Source of the DNA: Mycoplasma sp. Ms02
Lineage (GTDB): Bacteria; Bacillota_I; Bacilli_A; Mycoplasmatales; Metamycoplasmataceae
NCBI RefSeq assembly: GCF_019720735.1
Contig: NZ_CP081302.1
Coordinates: 496,001-560,000 of the forward strand
Length of the DNA stretch: 64,000 bases
Reading direction: 5' to 3'
Shown: one piece after another, positions 40,498 through 53,973 of the stretch
How positions within the stretch are numbered: the first letter of the stretch is position 1
Layout of the letters: each line of letters starts with the position of its first letter
Program-made: the position numbers and the translations under genes
Notes under the pieces: model-generated
Seen by the model: the letters and a program-made list of their open reading frames with translations, nothing else
What the model was told of the DNA's origin: nothing
Databases searched by the model: none

Positions 40498-42439
40498 ATC
40501 AGAAAAGTTTAATTACTTTACGAACGGACAAGACCCTAAAGAGAAAAGAAAAGAAACCTTCAAGAAAATTTTTAAAGTATTCAAGGTTGTTTTTTTTGTT
40601 TTATTAGGTGCTTTAGCATTAACAGGGTGTATTCAGTCGTTCGCCATTAAATCATCTTCAAATGTTGGAAATGGTTTAGAGCTTTACTTAGATAAAGAGT
40701 CTATAGCTCCAAGCAACACAACATTTGTTAAAACCAAAAATGAAGTTCCTCTATCAGACGAATCAAAAATTGATCTTCCTGTATTCGTGGAAAACAGTGA
40801 TGTTAACATTTATGTTAACGATAAAGAAGTGCTTGACAAATTACGTGAACAAGCACAAAGTACAGGTGGAGAATACGGTAAATACAACGATTTTTCATCT
40901 TCAATCAGATTAAAACTTACAACAGAAACTGACTACGTAAATAACTACAATGAAGCAGATCACATCAACGGTAGATTTGTTTATACAGAAAATGGAAAGT
41001 ATGCATACAAAGCTAACTCTTCAACATCTTACCAACAAGTTTCAGAATTGAGTGATATTTACGTTCTTTACCCAGCTGCTTACAAAAAGCTTGATGAAAA
41101 ACAAAACGTAGTTTTAGATACATCAAAAGGCGAAAAAGGAAGCAAAAAAGAAGTACTTCTTCTTAGTGGGGATGAAAATAACAGAAAAATTACAGGTTTA
41201 AGCTCAATTGCTAAAATTTCAAGTGAAGGGTTTGGAAATAATTTAAGTTTTGAAACCAACCAAGAAGAACAAAAAGCTCAAGCTAGTGCAAACGCACTTT
41301 ATGCAAGAGATGTGGTTCAAATTTTATATGACAATTCAGTCGCAAAATGAGATGTGGCAAAATACTTTAATGGAATGTCTGTAAGTCAGTATATTTACAG
41401 CTTATACCAAAAATTCCTTCAAAATCCAGATAGCGAAATATCAATTACTAAAGATCAATTAGCTATTATTAATGCATACAGCGAAGTCATGTCTTCATAC
41501 TTAAAATTAGCAAATGTAACAGTTGATGTTACAAGAGCTGCAGACGCTGACAATGAAAAAGATTACGCTAATAAACTTGTAAACTTTGAAATTTCATCCT
41601 CTTCACTTATTTTAAGAGGTGATTCTGCTCAAAAAGCTATTACTTCTTGATCAGAATCTTGAGGTCTAGGACCTTTCTATGCACTGCTTGTTTATCCAAT
41701 TAACATGTTGACACAATCAATGCGTCAATTAATGACTACTGACTTTAGTGCCTTTGCTCCTTGAGCATCAATCTTATCGATTGTTATTGCAGTTATTGTC
41801 ACAAGGTTAATTGTTTTATTAGTTACATTTAACAGTATTATTTCTCAATCAGTTCAGGAAGATTTAAGGTCTAAAAAAGCTCAAATTGAAGCTAAATACA
41901 AAAATGCTGACGAAAACAAACAATTAAAAATGCGTAAACAACAGGAAATTTCTGCTCTTTACAAAAAACACAATATTAGTCCAATGGATGCGTTGCTTAC
42001 AATGATTATTTCGTTACCGATCTTTATTTCGATGTGACGTGTTCTACAGTCGATGCCAGAAATTAAATCTACTCTTTGATTAACATTAAACTTCGGTTCG
42101 ACTTCATATCAAAAACTGTTGGCAGGTCAATGACAATACTTAGCGATTATTTTAATCGCCGTGATTGTTCAAGCCATTTCACAGTTCCTTCCAAAATGAC
42201 TAAACAAAAGAAGAATGAAAACTCGTGTAACCATTTCTGAAATGGAAGCGCTGAAAAAATCAGAAAAAACACAAAACTACATGATGATATTCTTCTTGAT
42301 TATTACAGTTATTTTAACGGCAGGGGTTCAAGTTTATTGAATTTTTGCTGGTCTATGACAAATCGGGCAAGCAATTGCAATTCATCAGTTGAAAAAAACG
42401 AAATGATGAAGATTAAAACTTGCAAAAAGATATGCCTAA
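40472..42439 (+). CDS. yidC: YidC/Oxa1 family membrane protein insertase
   Basis: Inserts membrane proteins alone or with SecYEG. The 655-residue frame (MLNNNKKNRSEKFNYFTNGQ) carries many UGA-Trp codons. An N-terminal hydrophobic segment ends in the lipobox ALTGC (Cys53), so it may be a lipoprotein like Bacillus SpoIIIJ. A large extracytoplasmic domain of about 310 residues follows, then the conserved insertase core with GPFYALLVYPINMLTQSM, KISEMEA-type cytoplasmic hairpin (NKQLKMRKQQEISALYKKHN), PIFISMWRVLQSMPEI and a basic tail. The large domain is unusual for Gram-positive-type YidC but seen in mycoplasmas. Confidence 0.93.
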
Positions 42440-42444
42440 AAAAT

Positions 42445-42469
42445 AAGATAGGGAGACCTATCTTTTTTT
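42445..42469 (+). terminator. Terminator after yidC
   Basis: Stem GATAGG/CCTATC (42447-42452 and 42457-42462), loop GAGA, T run of 7. Confidence 0.87.
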
Positions 42470-42490
42470 ATAAAAAAATTAAAAAAAGTC

Positions 42491-42519
42491 TTTGCGTTTT
42501 CTTTTTTTCGTGCTAAAAT
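42491..42519 (+). promoter_or_regulatory. 5S rRNA promoter, copy 2
   Basis: TTTGCG (42491-42496), spacer 17, TAAAAT (42514-42519) with the shared TTTTTCGTGC block in front. Confidence 0.7.
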
Positions 42520-42523
42520 AATA

Positions 42524-42628
42524 CAGGTAGCAATAGCGAGAGGGTGCACCTGATACCATTCCGAACTCAGTAGTTAAGCCTCTTAGTGCCGACGATAGCA
42601 GAGATGTGAAAATAGGGAGCTGCTCTTT
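42524..42628 (+). rRNA. rrf: 5S ribosomal RNA, copy 2
   Basis: Same body as copy 1 from GGTAGCAATAGCGAGAGGG to GAGCTGCTC. It stands alone between yidC and the minus-strand gene, with a T run directly after helix I as likely terminator. Ends are estimated. Confidence 0.93.
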
Positions 42629-42653
42629 TTTTTATTCTTTTTTTCATAAGCAT

Positions 42654-42682
42654 AACAAAAAAGAGCTAATCTAATAGCTCTT
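42654..42682 (-). terminator. Terminator of the LicD-like gene
   Basis: Stem AAGAGCTA/TAGCTCTT (42661-42668 and 42675-42682), loop of 6, T run on the minus strand. It overlaps the stop codon at 42666. Confidence 0.8.
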
Positions 42683-43226
42683 CAAAATAAGGAAACTTAT
42701 TTTCATCCAAAGAGAAAACCTTATACATTCTAAGGTTGATGTTTGGAATTTTTTTTGTCAATTTCTCAGGATTATCGTCGATTAAAACTCAGTAATCTGG
42801 GTTGGGGTCATACAAACTTTCCACTGCTTCAGAAAGTGTATAAAAATCACTTTCTTTTTGCTTAACTTCGGGATTAAACACCATCGTTAAACCATCTACT
42901 TTTTTCAAGGTTTTTTTGTTAAATTTTTTATCCGTAGTTGGCACCAGAATTTGCAAAATAATTTCGCCATTTTCACTCTTAAATTTAGGTAAGAAAGATT
43001 TATGATCATCAAAAAAAGGTACTTCAAAACGATCTGGATAATTACTAATTAAATTTAATAAATTATGAAATCTTAAGGCAACTTTTAAAGGTAAAACATC
43101 GCTAGATTTGAGTTCTTTATTTTTCACATTTTCAAGCATTTTTCCACTCAAAGAATAGATAATTTTGTGCTCTCTAGCAAGTTTGTCAAAATCATTTAAA
43201 ACTGGTGCAAATTGACTATTTTTCAT
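42666..43226 (-). CDS. Unknown protein with weak LicD resemblance
   Basis: A 186-residue frame starting MKNSQFAPVLNDFDKLAREH, with one UGA-Trp (PDYWVLIDDNPEKL). There is no signal peptide. The opening (FDKLAREHKIIYSLSGKMLENVK) looks like the LicD pattern in which a nucleotidyltransferase-fold enzyme transfers phosphocholine (I-Y-x-L-S-G-x-x-L), but the following DDD metal motif is replaced by KSSDVLPLKVAL, so activity is doubtful. The gene has its own terminator and a -10 box 6 nt from ATG. I would not assign a function. Confidence 0.7.
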
Positions 43227-43232
43227 ATCACA

Positions 43233-43238
43233 ATTATA
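43233..43238 (-). promoter_or_regulatory. -10 box of the LicD-like gene, leaderless spacing
   Basis: TATAAT on the minus strand, then TGTGAT, then ATG. No SD. Confidence 0.62.
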
Positions 43239-43263
43239 ATGCCTTATATAGCATAATTTAATA

Positions 43264-43296
43264 TATAATTAAAATAAAATATTTTAATTTATGCAA
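43264..43296 (+). promoter_or_regulatory. Promoter of the P80 operon with overlapping inverted repeat
   Basis: TATAAT at 43264-43269; a perfect 10-bp inverted repeat AATTAAAATA/TATTTTAATT (43267-43276 and 43280-43289) overlaps it and the expected transcription start. The RBS AAGGAG lies 4 nt before ATG 43305. Confidence 0.5.
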
Positions 43297-43304
43297 GGAG
43301 TTTT

Positions 43305-45425
43305 ATGGCAAAGCAAAAACAATCTTTCTTTGAGAAATTAGCAGAAAAAAATAACAAACATGATGAAGCTCAAAAAACAACACCTAAACAAGCAAAAAGA
43401 AACAAAAAAGCATACATTCTTTTAGCTGCTCTAGGTCTTGTTGTAGCAGGAGCGATTACAATTCCGTTAGTCGTTACAAGTTTAAATGTTAAAGTTAACG
43501 AAAAAATGAATGACAGCGATGTTGTTGCTAAAATCAAAAATGCCGATGGATCAACAACAGAATTAAAAGTTTCAGAATTACTTGAAAACGTTGCAAATGC
43601 AAATTCAACAACACAAGAAAAAATTGATCAATTCTACAAACAAGTTATTTTCTATCTTTACTATTTAGAAGCTAATTCATCAAGAGAATTTCAAAGACTT
43701 TGAAACGCATCACGTTATCAAGGTGAAAGTGAAAAAACTGATATTGCACTTAAAACTCTTTCTGATGTTAAAGAATTGCAAAAATCAAAAGTCAACGACT
43801 TGAAAAGAAATATCCAGAAAAACTATGGTCTGGATAACTGACAAAAACAATTCACACAAACACTTCTTACAGACGCTTATGGTAAATCTTCAACCGAACA
43901 AGAAGCAATCGACTATTTAACATACAAAGCAGTTGAAAGAGATGCTTTAAGAAGATTTTCTGTTGATAATTTAAATCAAACATTGTTTAAAGAACTAAAG
44001 GATATAAACAGAGTTGCAAACAACGATATTTATGAGTTAGACGCTAATGGCAATACTGTGATTGATTCAGGAACAAACAAACCAAAAATTCTTGTTTCAA
44101 AAGGTTCAAAAGTGTTTCCTACATTTGAATTAAATAAAAATTATTTCGTAAACGAAGACACAAACCAAGTTATTGTTTTAAAAACAGCTTCTTACGATCA
44201 AAAAACTTGAAACGATGTCGAAAAATACGTTGAAGATTATCTAAACTCAAACAACACTTATGTTTTAAGTATGTTTTCTTTAACAGGGACAAAACCGTCA
44301 AACATCACAGGTGATTGAAAAGTAGACAAAGAAAAATTAGCAAACACATTATTCTACAGCAATATAAATAACAATGCTAAATCAAACATCGAACTAGTAC
44401 AAAACTTTAAATCTCTTGAAGAATATGTTTTAAATAACGACCAAAAACAAGCTCTTACAGAGTACGAAAACTACTTAAATTTAATTTCAGTTGATGAAGA
44501 ATCGGTCAAATCTAATTTAGGATCACTTGGTCTTCAAACTGCTAACTCTTTAATTCAAAATAAAAACACAGCAATCTCATTGTCAACATTAACTTCTGTT
44601 TTTGAAAGTGAAACAGAAAAACTACCAACAATTTCATTAAAAGAACTTTTCAAATTCAACTACAATGAAGCAACACAAGCAAAAATTGACCAAATTCTAG
44701 GTCAATTATCTTCAGCTTCAGAAACTGAATCTCCAGACTTAGTTCTTGAACTAAACAAGCTAATTTCAAACTACTTAGTTAATTTAAGTGATAACCAAAT
44801 AAACAAGCAAGTAACAGAGATGTTTAATAAGCAATTAGTTAAAGAAGTAAACGGAGAAAAATATTGATCAGTTGCTTACAATATTGCTGAAATCGAAGGT
44901 GCTAAACTAATACCTTCAAGCAGTGGTTTATCAATTGTTAAGTATTCAAAAATCGATTCGCTAGATAAATTTAAGGAACTAATGTATAACGACCTTGCAA
45001 ACCTATCACAAGGTAAAACACAATACTTCAAAACTCTAAACTATTTAGGTGAAACAGCGACTCACGCTAGAGTCGTTCAAAGTGCTTTAAACTCGGAAAG
45101 TTTCTTAAACTACATTAAGGAGCAAACAAACTCATCAACAAACGAAAAATACACAGATGAGAATTTAACAGATTTTAACAACCTAGCATCTTCTTTAATA
45201 AATGGCGAAAAGTTGTCTAAAGTTTCGGCAACATTTAAAGTTGTTGCAGATTGATTAAAAACTCAAATCAATTCAAACACTTCATACAACGTGCGGTTAA
45301 AAGATTCGCAATATCATATTGCTTATAACAAAGAAACTGGCGTATTATCAGAAGATACAGCAAAAAATGCAATTTACAACACTCTTGCAAAAGAACTAAA
45401 TGCAGCAGTAAAAGGAGGAAAATAA
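43305..45425 (+). CDS. HinT-interacting membrane complex protein P80-like
   Basis: The 706-residue frame begins MAKQKQSFFEKLAEKNNKHD and needs UGA-Trp codons at several points. A short basic cytoplasmic N-terminus is followed by one membrane segment (residues 37-59, ILLAALGLVVAGAITIPLVV), and the remainder is a large hydrophilic, probably extracellular, domain rich in Asn, Ser, Lys and Glu. I call it P80 because of this topology and the gene order P80, lipoprotein P60, HinT, which was described in M. hominis. Transmembrane P80 would link the surface lipoprotein to cytosolic HinT. It ends 1 nt before the P60 gene. Confidence 0.82.
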
Positions 45426-45426
45426 T

Positions 45427-46677
45427 ATGAAATTCAAAAAGTCATTAACTTTACTTTCAGTACTTTCACTTTCAGCCCTACCTTTAGCTTCTGTTGCTTG
45501 TTCAAGAACAATCGATTCATCAGAAAAAATCAAACAAGATCAAGATTTGAAAAACACAGCAGTTAAAAACAATGCGAAAAACTTATTCATTGAATCAATT
45601 CTTCTTAAAGAATACAATTCAGCAAATGCTACTGAAGCAAAAAGTCTGAACGAATTGTTTGAAAAAGAAGGCTCAAAACTTTATGAAGATGCTTATTTAT
45701 ACTTTAAAACAGAATCTGCATATCGTTTAAGTGCTGATTCACTACACTTTTTAAACTTATTCTCGAAGTGAACACAAGCAGGAGCGTTTAGTGCTTCTGA
45801 ACTTGAAGTATTACAACCATTCTTTGTTGTAGATTCTCAACCAAACGAAGAAGCTTTCAAAGTCTTATACAAAAATACAAAAATCGATTTTAGATCTTCA
45901 ATTAATCAAGCTCTACTTGTCAAAAAGTACTTTGAATTAACAAAGGTTGATGATCTTAAAAAACTGGATTCTTCATACGATCAAAACAAAGACAACTATG
46001 ATGCTGATCAATATAACTTAATCAAATATGTTTTAGATAAAAAACCTATTCAAAAATGAGAATATTCTTCAAATGATTTAGCCGAATTATTTTCATGAAC
46101 TAACAAACAAATAAGAACTGTAGAAGATTATCAAAAATTAGTTGAAAACACTTATGAGGCTAATGAATTAGCAAACGAAGATTTACTATTTTCAAACAAC
46201 ACAAAATTTGAGAAAAAGTTAGGTGGATATAAAGGTATCGTTTTAAATCAAGCTTCAACATACAATCTTGATTTCTCACTTAATGCTTTAAAGGCAACAG
46301 TTCAAGACAATAACAGTGGTTTTTATTCTCAAACTGATAAAAAGCTAGTGAAAATCAACGAAGACGGAAACTTAGAATCACCAATTTCACTATACAACAG
46401 TGCTACAAAGAAACTTTCAGCAACATATGTGAATAAAATTGCTCCGATTTCAAAAGAAGAAACAATCGAAGGTGCTTCTGACAATGCTAAAAAAGTTTAT
46501 TTATCATTCGATAATACAGCATACGCACAAAACATTAATAAATTATATTTTGCTTTAATACAGGCAGATTCATCACTTGCTAACACAGCATTGAAAGCGT
46601 TCGTAAAATTAGGATACAAACTTGAAACGGATAATGAAATAATCAAAGAAACACTTAAAGGATCAGACTTTATTTAA
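45427..46677 (+). CDS. HinT-interacting membrane complex lipoprotein P60-like
   Basis: The 416-residue frame starts MKFKKSLTLLSVLSLSALPL with lipobox ASVAC (Cys25), so Lgt should lipidate it. UGA-Trp codons at about 45769, 46058 and 46096 are read through. The mature part is hydrophilic and has no domain I know. GGAGGAAAATAAT at the end of the P80 gene provides its RBS. TAA overlaps the hinT ATG (TAATG). The assignment rests on gene order and lipoprotein nature. Confidence 0.82.
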
Positions 46678-46994
46678 TGAAAACGATTTTTGAAAAAATA
46701 ATTTCAAGAGAAATACCTGCGAACATTATTTACGAGGATGACCGTGTTATAGCGTTTTTAGATGTTAAACCCGTCCAAGAAGGACATTTTCTAGTTGTTC
46801 CTAAAAACAAAGCAAATGATTTAGTAGAACAAAATGAAGATGATTACTTATACTTAATGAAAAAAGCACGTGAACTGGCAAAAGAATTTGTTTTAGACAA
46901 AGGGATTACTGGATTTAAAATGCAATCAAACATCGGTTCAAGTGCTGGTCAAGAAGTTTTTCACACACATATTCACATCATTCCATACAAATAA
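46677..46994 (+). CDS. hinT: HIT-family nucleotide-binding protein HinT
   Basis: Purine nucleoside phosphoramidase of the histidine-triad superfamily. The 105-residue product shows MKTIFEKIISREIPANIIYEDD, FLDVKPVQEGHFLVVPK and the catalytic triad HTHIHIIPYK at the very end. Its coupling to the P60 gene matches the M. hominis complex in which HinT associates with P60/P80 at the membrane. Confidence 0.96.
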   Translation: MKTIFEKIISREIPANIIYEDDRVIAFLDVKPVQEGHFLVVPKNKANDLVEQNEDDYLYLMKKARELAKEFVLDKGITGFKMQSNIGSSAGQEVFHTHIHIIPYK

Positions 46995-47003
46995 AGAGGT
47001 AAC

Positions 47004-48471
<1,468 letters not shown>

Positions 48472-48473
<2 letters not shown>

Positions 48474-48492
48474 GGCGCAAAACGCCTTTTTC
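48472..48492 (+). terminator. Terminator after lysS
   Basis: Stem AGGCG/CGCCT (48473-48477 and 48483-48487), loop CAAAA, T run. Confidence 0.8.
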
Positions 48493-48513
48493 TATTTTTT
48501 TAGATAAATGCAC

Positions 48514-48579
48514 AAATTTGAATAATTAAATACATATTTATTCAAATTTATTCACAATATTGCAAAAATGTTTTATAAT
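48514..48579 (+). promoter_or_regulatory. fru operon promoter with operator-like inverted repeat
   Basis: A perfect 12-bp inverted repeat AAATTTGAATAA/TTATTCAAATTT (48514-48525 and 48538-48549) ends 1 nt before a good promoter: TTCACA (48551-48556), spacer 17, TATAAT (48574-48579). TTTATTCAAA and TTTATTCACA (48537-48546, 48547-48556) also form direct repeats with 10-bp phasing. This is the likely FruR binding site. Confidence 0.65.
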
Positions 48580-48593
48580 TTAAAAGGAGTTAT

Positions 48594-49334
48594 ATGTCAG
48601 TACTTATTGAAAACCAAATTAAGGACTTGATAAAAGATAAAAAAGTTCTTAAACCAAGGGAGATTCAAGAGGCGTTTAATTTGACCTTAGCTACCACAAG
48701 AAGATACTTGTTGAAACTAGAACAGCAAAACATAATAAAAAGAAATTTTGGCGAAATAATCTATATAGAAGAAGAAAACAGCTACATTGATAGTGATGCA
48801 GTTGTCAAAATCAATACTGATGCTGAAACTAAAAAGCAAATCGCTCAAAAAGCAGCACAGTTAGTTGGTGATCATAAAACTGTTTATCTTGATGCTGGAT
48901 CTTCATGTTATTACTTATTAGATTATTTACCGAAAGATTTAATTATTTATACAAATTCAATAATAAATGCACAGAGAGCAATTATTTTAGGGTTTGAAAG
49001 TGTAAATATAATCGGTGGAATGATTAAACCTACAACATATGGGATTGTAGATTTAGATTTAGAGTTCCTGAGCAAAATAACCTTTCCTATCTCTTTTATG
49101 GGTGTAAATGCAATTTCGAAAGATGGTTGCTTAATGACGCCTGAAAAAAGAGAATGTTTATCCAAAGCTCAGATTGCAGAAAAAAGCGATTTAGTGATCG
49201 CTCTTGCAGAAACTAAAAAATTTGACCGTTTATCTGTTTTTGATTTTACACCTAAAAACAAAACAGTTATAGTTGTGACCGAAGACAAAAAATTAGTTGA
49301 GACAAGTAAGTACAAAAAACTAACTATTGTATAG
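48594..49334 (+). CDS. fruR: DeoR-family transcriptional regulator of the fructose operon
   Basis: The 246-residue product has an N-terminal winged helix (VLKPREIQEAFNLTLATTRRYLLKLEQ, residues 17-43) and the DeoR/GlpR sugar-phosphate sensing domain (VYLDAGSSCYYLLDYL, NIIGGMI, SFMGVNAIS, ALAETKKFDR). AAAAGGAG precedes ATG. It leads fruA and fruK, so it probably represses this operon and is released by a fructose phosphate; the effector is inferred from Gram-positive homologues. Confidence 0.9.
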   Translation: MSVLIENQIKDLIKDKKVLKPREIQEAFNLTLATTRRYLLKLEQQNIIKRNFGEIIYIEEENSYIDSDAVVKINTDAETKKQIAQKAAQLVGDHKTVYLDAGSSCYYLLDYLPKDLIIYTNSIINAQRAIILGFESVNIIGGMIKPTTYGIVDLDLEFLSKITFPISFMGVNAISKDGCLMTPEKRECLSKAQIAEKSDLVIALAETKKFDRLSVFDFTPKNKTVIVVTEDKKLVETSKYKKLTIV

Positions 49335-49344
49335 AAAGGTAATT

Positions 49345-51399
49345 ATGGATTTTAAAAAGTTTTTTAAAAAAGATTTGTTTTTAAATAACTTAGAATTCCA
49401 ATCAAAACAAGAAGCACTTTCACATTTTGCACAAGTTTTAGTCGAAAAAGGCTATGCTAAAGATGCAAAAACTGTTTTAGATAAAGCTCTAGAACGTGAA
49501 GGTCAATTCTCAACAGGAATTGGAAACAAAATTGCGATTCCTCACATTAGACATGATGTGATGAACCAAGGGGTTATTTTATTTGCAAATGTAAAACCAA
49601 TGAACTGAGAATCACTAGATGGTCAACCAGTTGAACAAGTGTTTTTCATTGCACTAAATCAATCAGAAGGTGAAAATTCTCACCTAGAAATTATTGCTGC
49701 ACTTTCTCGTAACTTCATGTCAGAGGAATTTTGTGCAAAACTAGCTAATGTCAAAACACATGACGAACTACTTGCTATTTTAGAAGCTGATTCAGAAGAA
49801 GAAAAAGCTGTTTCTTCAAACTCAGAGTACTACGATGTTGTTGCTGTTACAGCTTGTCCTACAGGAATAGCACACACATTTATGGCACAACAAAGATTAA
49901 TTGATGCTGCTAAAAAAATGGGTGTAAGAATAAAAGTTGAAACACAAGGAACAGAAGGACCTAAAAACGTTTTAACAAAAGAAGATCTTGATAACGCAAA
50001 AGGAATTATTCTTGCTGTTGATAAGGCGATTGATCTTTCAAGATTTGCTGGAAGAGAAAATGTTATCGACACAGGGACAAAAGCTGTTATTAAAGATGCC
50101 CAAAAAGAAATTCAAAATGTTTTAGACAACAAAGGTAAAAAAATGGCTGGAACAAAATCAACAAGTTCTAGTGCTGCCGAATCTGAAGGATCAATTGGAT
50201 TTGATGGATTTGGAAGAAGAATTTACAAAGGGGTAATGAATGGTGTTTCATATATGTTACCATTCGTTGTTTTTGGTGGAATTCTTATCGCTTTAGCGTT
50301 CTTGCTAGATATAGGAAATGTTAACTTTATTAGAAACAGCTCAGAAGCAGAAATAATTGAACGTTTTGGTGAGCTTAAAAAATTAGGGGATTTTGGATCA
50401 ATTGGAAATATTTCAAAATGATTAAAAACATTAGGTGGAATTTCATTTGGACTAATGGTTCCTCTTCTAGCTGCATATCTTGCTTATGGTCTTGTAGGTA
50501 AAATGGGACTTCTACCAGGATTTATAGTTGGATTCATGGCAAAAGGTGATTTTTTACTCAAAATTAACAAAGAAGGTGTGTTTGAGTGATTTGAGGCAGC
50601 TGATGTTGCTTCAGGTTTCTTTGGAGCAATTGCTGGTGGTATCTTAGCTGCTGCTGTTGTGATTGTTTTCTCAAAATACATTTTTGGTAAATTACCACAA
50701 TCATTAATGGGTATTAAAAACATTTTATTCATACCTTTATTAGCAACATTTACTACAGCATTCATTTTCTACTTCTTAAACATTCCTTTAATTTACGTAA
50801 ATAAAGGATTTACCTGAGGTTTATCATACCTAGAAGGAAATGATTATTTACTACCTATTTTAGGACTAGTTCTTGGGCTAATGATGGCTGCTGATTTAGG
50901 TGGACCTATTAATAAAGCTGCTTACGTTTTCGGTACAGCTACATTAGCGGCTCAAACAGAGGGTTCTGTTGCTATGGCTGCAGTTATGGCTGCTGGTATG
51001 GTACCTCCTCTTGCTATCGCTCTTGGAGCATCAATTTTCAAAAACCTATATTCAAAAGAGCAAAGAAATGCTGCTCTTACAAACTGAATCATGGGATTCT
51101 CATTTATTTCTGAAGGAGCAATTCCATTTACTGCTGAAAAACCAAAATCACAAGTTCCTGCTAACTTAGTTGGTGGAGCAATTGCTGGTCTATTAGTTGG
51201 TCTTTTAAAATTCCAATTAGGAGCACCACATGGTGGTATCTTCGTTCTTCCATTATTAAAATCAACAATAATTACAGCAGCTTGACTAGCACCTATTTTA
51301 TACTTAGCTGTAATCGTAGCTGCATCAGCTGTTGCAATGTTGGTTTACGTAGTTCTTGAAAAAGTTTACGCTAAAAAAGAACAAAAAGTTAAAGCTTAA
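49345..51399 (+). CDS. fruA: PTS fructose transporter subunit IIABC
   Basis: Imports and phosphorylates fructose to fructose-1-phosphate. The 684-residue frame starts at ATG 49345 ([15 protein letters not shown]) with AAAGG upstream. Domains: IIA with active His67 ([11 protein letters not shown]), IIB with active Cys171 ([19 protein letters not shown]), and IIC from about residue 290 with around eight membrane segments, including [11 protein letters not shown] and [17 protein letters not shown]. Several UGA-Trp codons occur in IIC. TAATG joins it to fruK. HPr and enzyme I are not in this window. Confidence 0.96.
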
Positions 51400-52313
51400 T
51401 GATATACACAATTACTTTCTCGCCATCAATTGATTACGTCATAAACTCAGAAAAGAGTTTTGATCAAAATGGTTTAAATAGAGTGGAAGAATACGAGTTT
51501 GTTCCAGGTGGTAAAGGAATTAATGCTTCAGTAGTATTAAAAAGAATAGGTTTTGAAAATCAAGCAATCACCTTTTTGGGTGGTTCTACTAAATTAATGT
51601 TCGAAAACCTTTTAAGTCAAGAAAATGTCAATCTATACACAATTGAAAACCAAGCAGACACGAGAATTAATATTAAAATGTTTGCACCAAATGGACATTT
51701 TGAAATAAACGGTAAAAGAACTGAAATTTCAGAAAATGAAAAAACAGAATTATTCAAGCTAGTTAATCAATTTCAAAAAGATGACCTTGTAATGATCATG
51801 GGTGTTGTTCAAGAATCAATACTTTTTGAGCTAATGCAATTACTAAACGAAAAAGAAATTCCTTTTTTACTAGATGTAGATTCAAACAAATTCAAAGAAA
51901 TTCTTAAGTATAAACCACTACTTATCAAACCGAATCTTGATGAGCTTGAAAGGATTTTGAACAAAAAACTTAATAACGAAACAGACATTGTTGCAGGATT
52001 GAAAGAGCTCATTAGCTTAGGAGCAAAAAATGCAATGATGTCCAACGGAAAAAAAGGTAGCTATTTTATAAGCCAAGAAGGTGAAGTTTATAAATCGGAA
52101 CTTCAACCTATCGATAATATTGTCAGCACCGTTGGAGCTGGTGATACATTGATATCAAGTTTTGCGGCATTTTACTTCTCAAACCACAATGCTCAAGAGG
52201 CTCTGATAAAAGCTACTCAACTTTCAATAGGTACTGTACAAAATGTATGGCTATCTAGTGCTGATTATTTAAACAAAAATCAAGAAAAAATTAAAGTAAC
52301 AAAAATTCATTAA
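51399..52313 (+). CDS. fruK: 1-phosphofructokinase
   Basis: PfkB-family kinase converting fructose-1-phosphate to fructose-1,6-bisphosphate. The 304 residues show the substrate motif EFVPGGKGINASVVLKRIG near residue 32 and the ATP/catalytic signature STVGAGDTLISSFAAF near residue 244 with the catalytic Asp. It is translationally coupled to fruA and completes the fruR-fruA-fruK operon. Confidence 0.95.
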   Translation: MIYTITFSPSIDYVINSEKSFDQNGLNRVEEYEFVPGGKGINASVVLKRIGFENQAITFLGGSTKLMFENLLSQENVNLYTIENQADTRINIKMFAPNGHFEINGKRTEISENEKTELFKLVNQFQKDDLVMIMGVVQESILFELMQLLNEKEIPFLLDVDSNKFKEILKYKPLLIKPNLDELERILNKKLNNETDIVAGLKELISLGAKNAMMSNGKKGSYFISQEGEVYKSELQPIDNIVSTVGAGDTLISSFAAFYFSNHNAQEALIKATQLSIGTVQNVWLSSADYLNKNQEKIKVTKIH

Positions 52314-52314
52314 C

Positions 52315-52338
52315 AATCAGGCGTTTGCCTGATTTTTT
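52315..52338 (+). terminator. Terminator after fruK
   Basis: Perfect 8-bp stem AATCAGGC/GCCTGATT (52315-52322 and 52327-52334), loop GTTT, T run. Confidence 0.9.
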
Positions 52339-52364
52339 AATCTCAAAAAAATATAAAAAAATAT

Positions 52365-52393
52365 TTGGATACTTTTCTTTTTCGTGCTAAAAT
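52365..52393 (+). promoter_or_regulatory. 16S-23S rRNA promoter
   Basis: TTGGAT (52365-52370), spacer 17, TAAAAT (52388-52393) preceded by TTTTTCGTGC, the block seen at both 5S genes. Confidence 0.75.
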
Positions 52394-52425
52394 TAGTTTA
52401 CGACTTGCGACGCAAATCGTGAAAA

Positions 52426-52448
52426 TGTTCTTTGAAAACTAGATATAT
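52426..52448 (+). promoter_or_regulatory. rrn leader boxA-like element and 5' arm of the 16S processing stem
   Basis: TGTTCTTTGAAAACT (52426-52440) matches the boxA-type leader sequence of Gram-positive rrn operons and recurs before 23S. AAAACTAGATATAT (52435-52448) pairs perfectly over 14 bp with ATATATCTAGTTTT at 54077-54090, bracketing 16S as an RNase III-type substrate. Confidence 0.7.
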
Positions 52449-52465
52449 AAAACATGACAGTCAAT

Positions 52466-53973
<1,508 letters not shown>

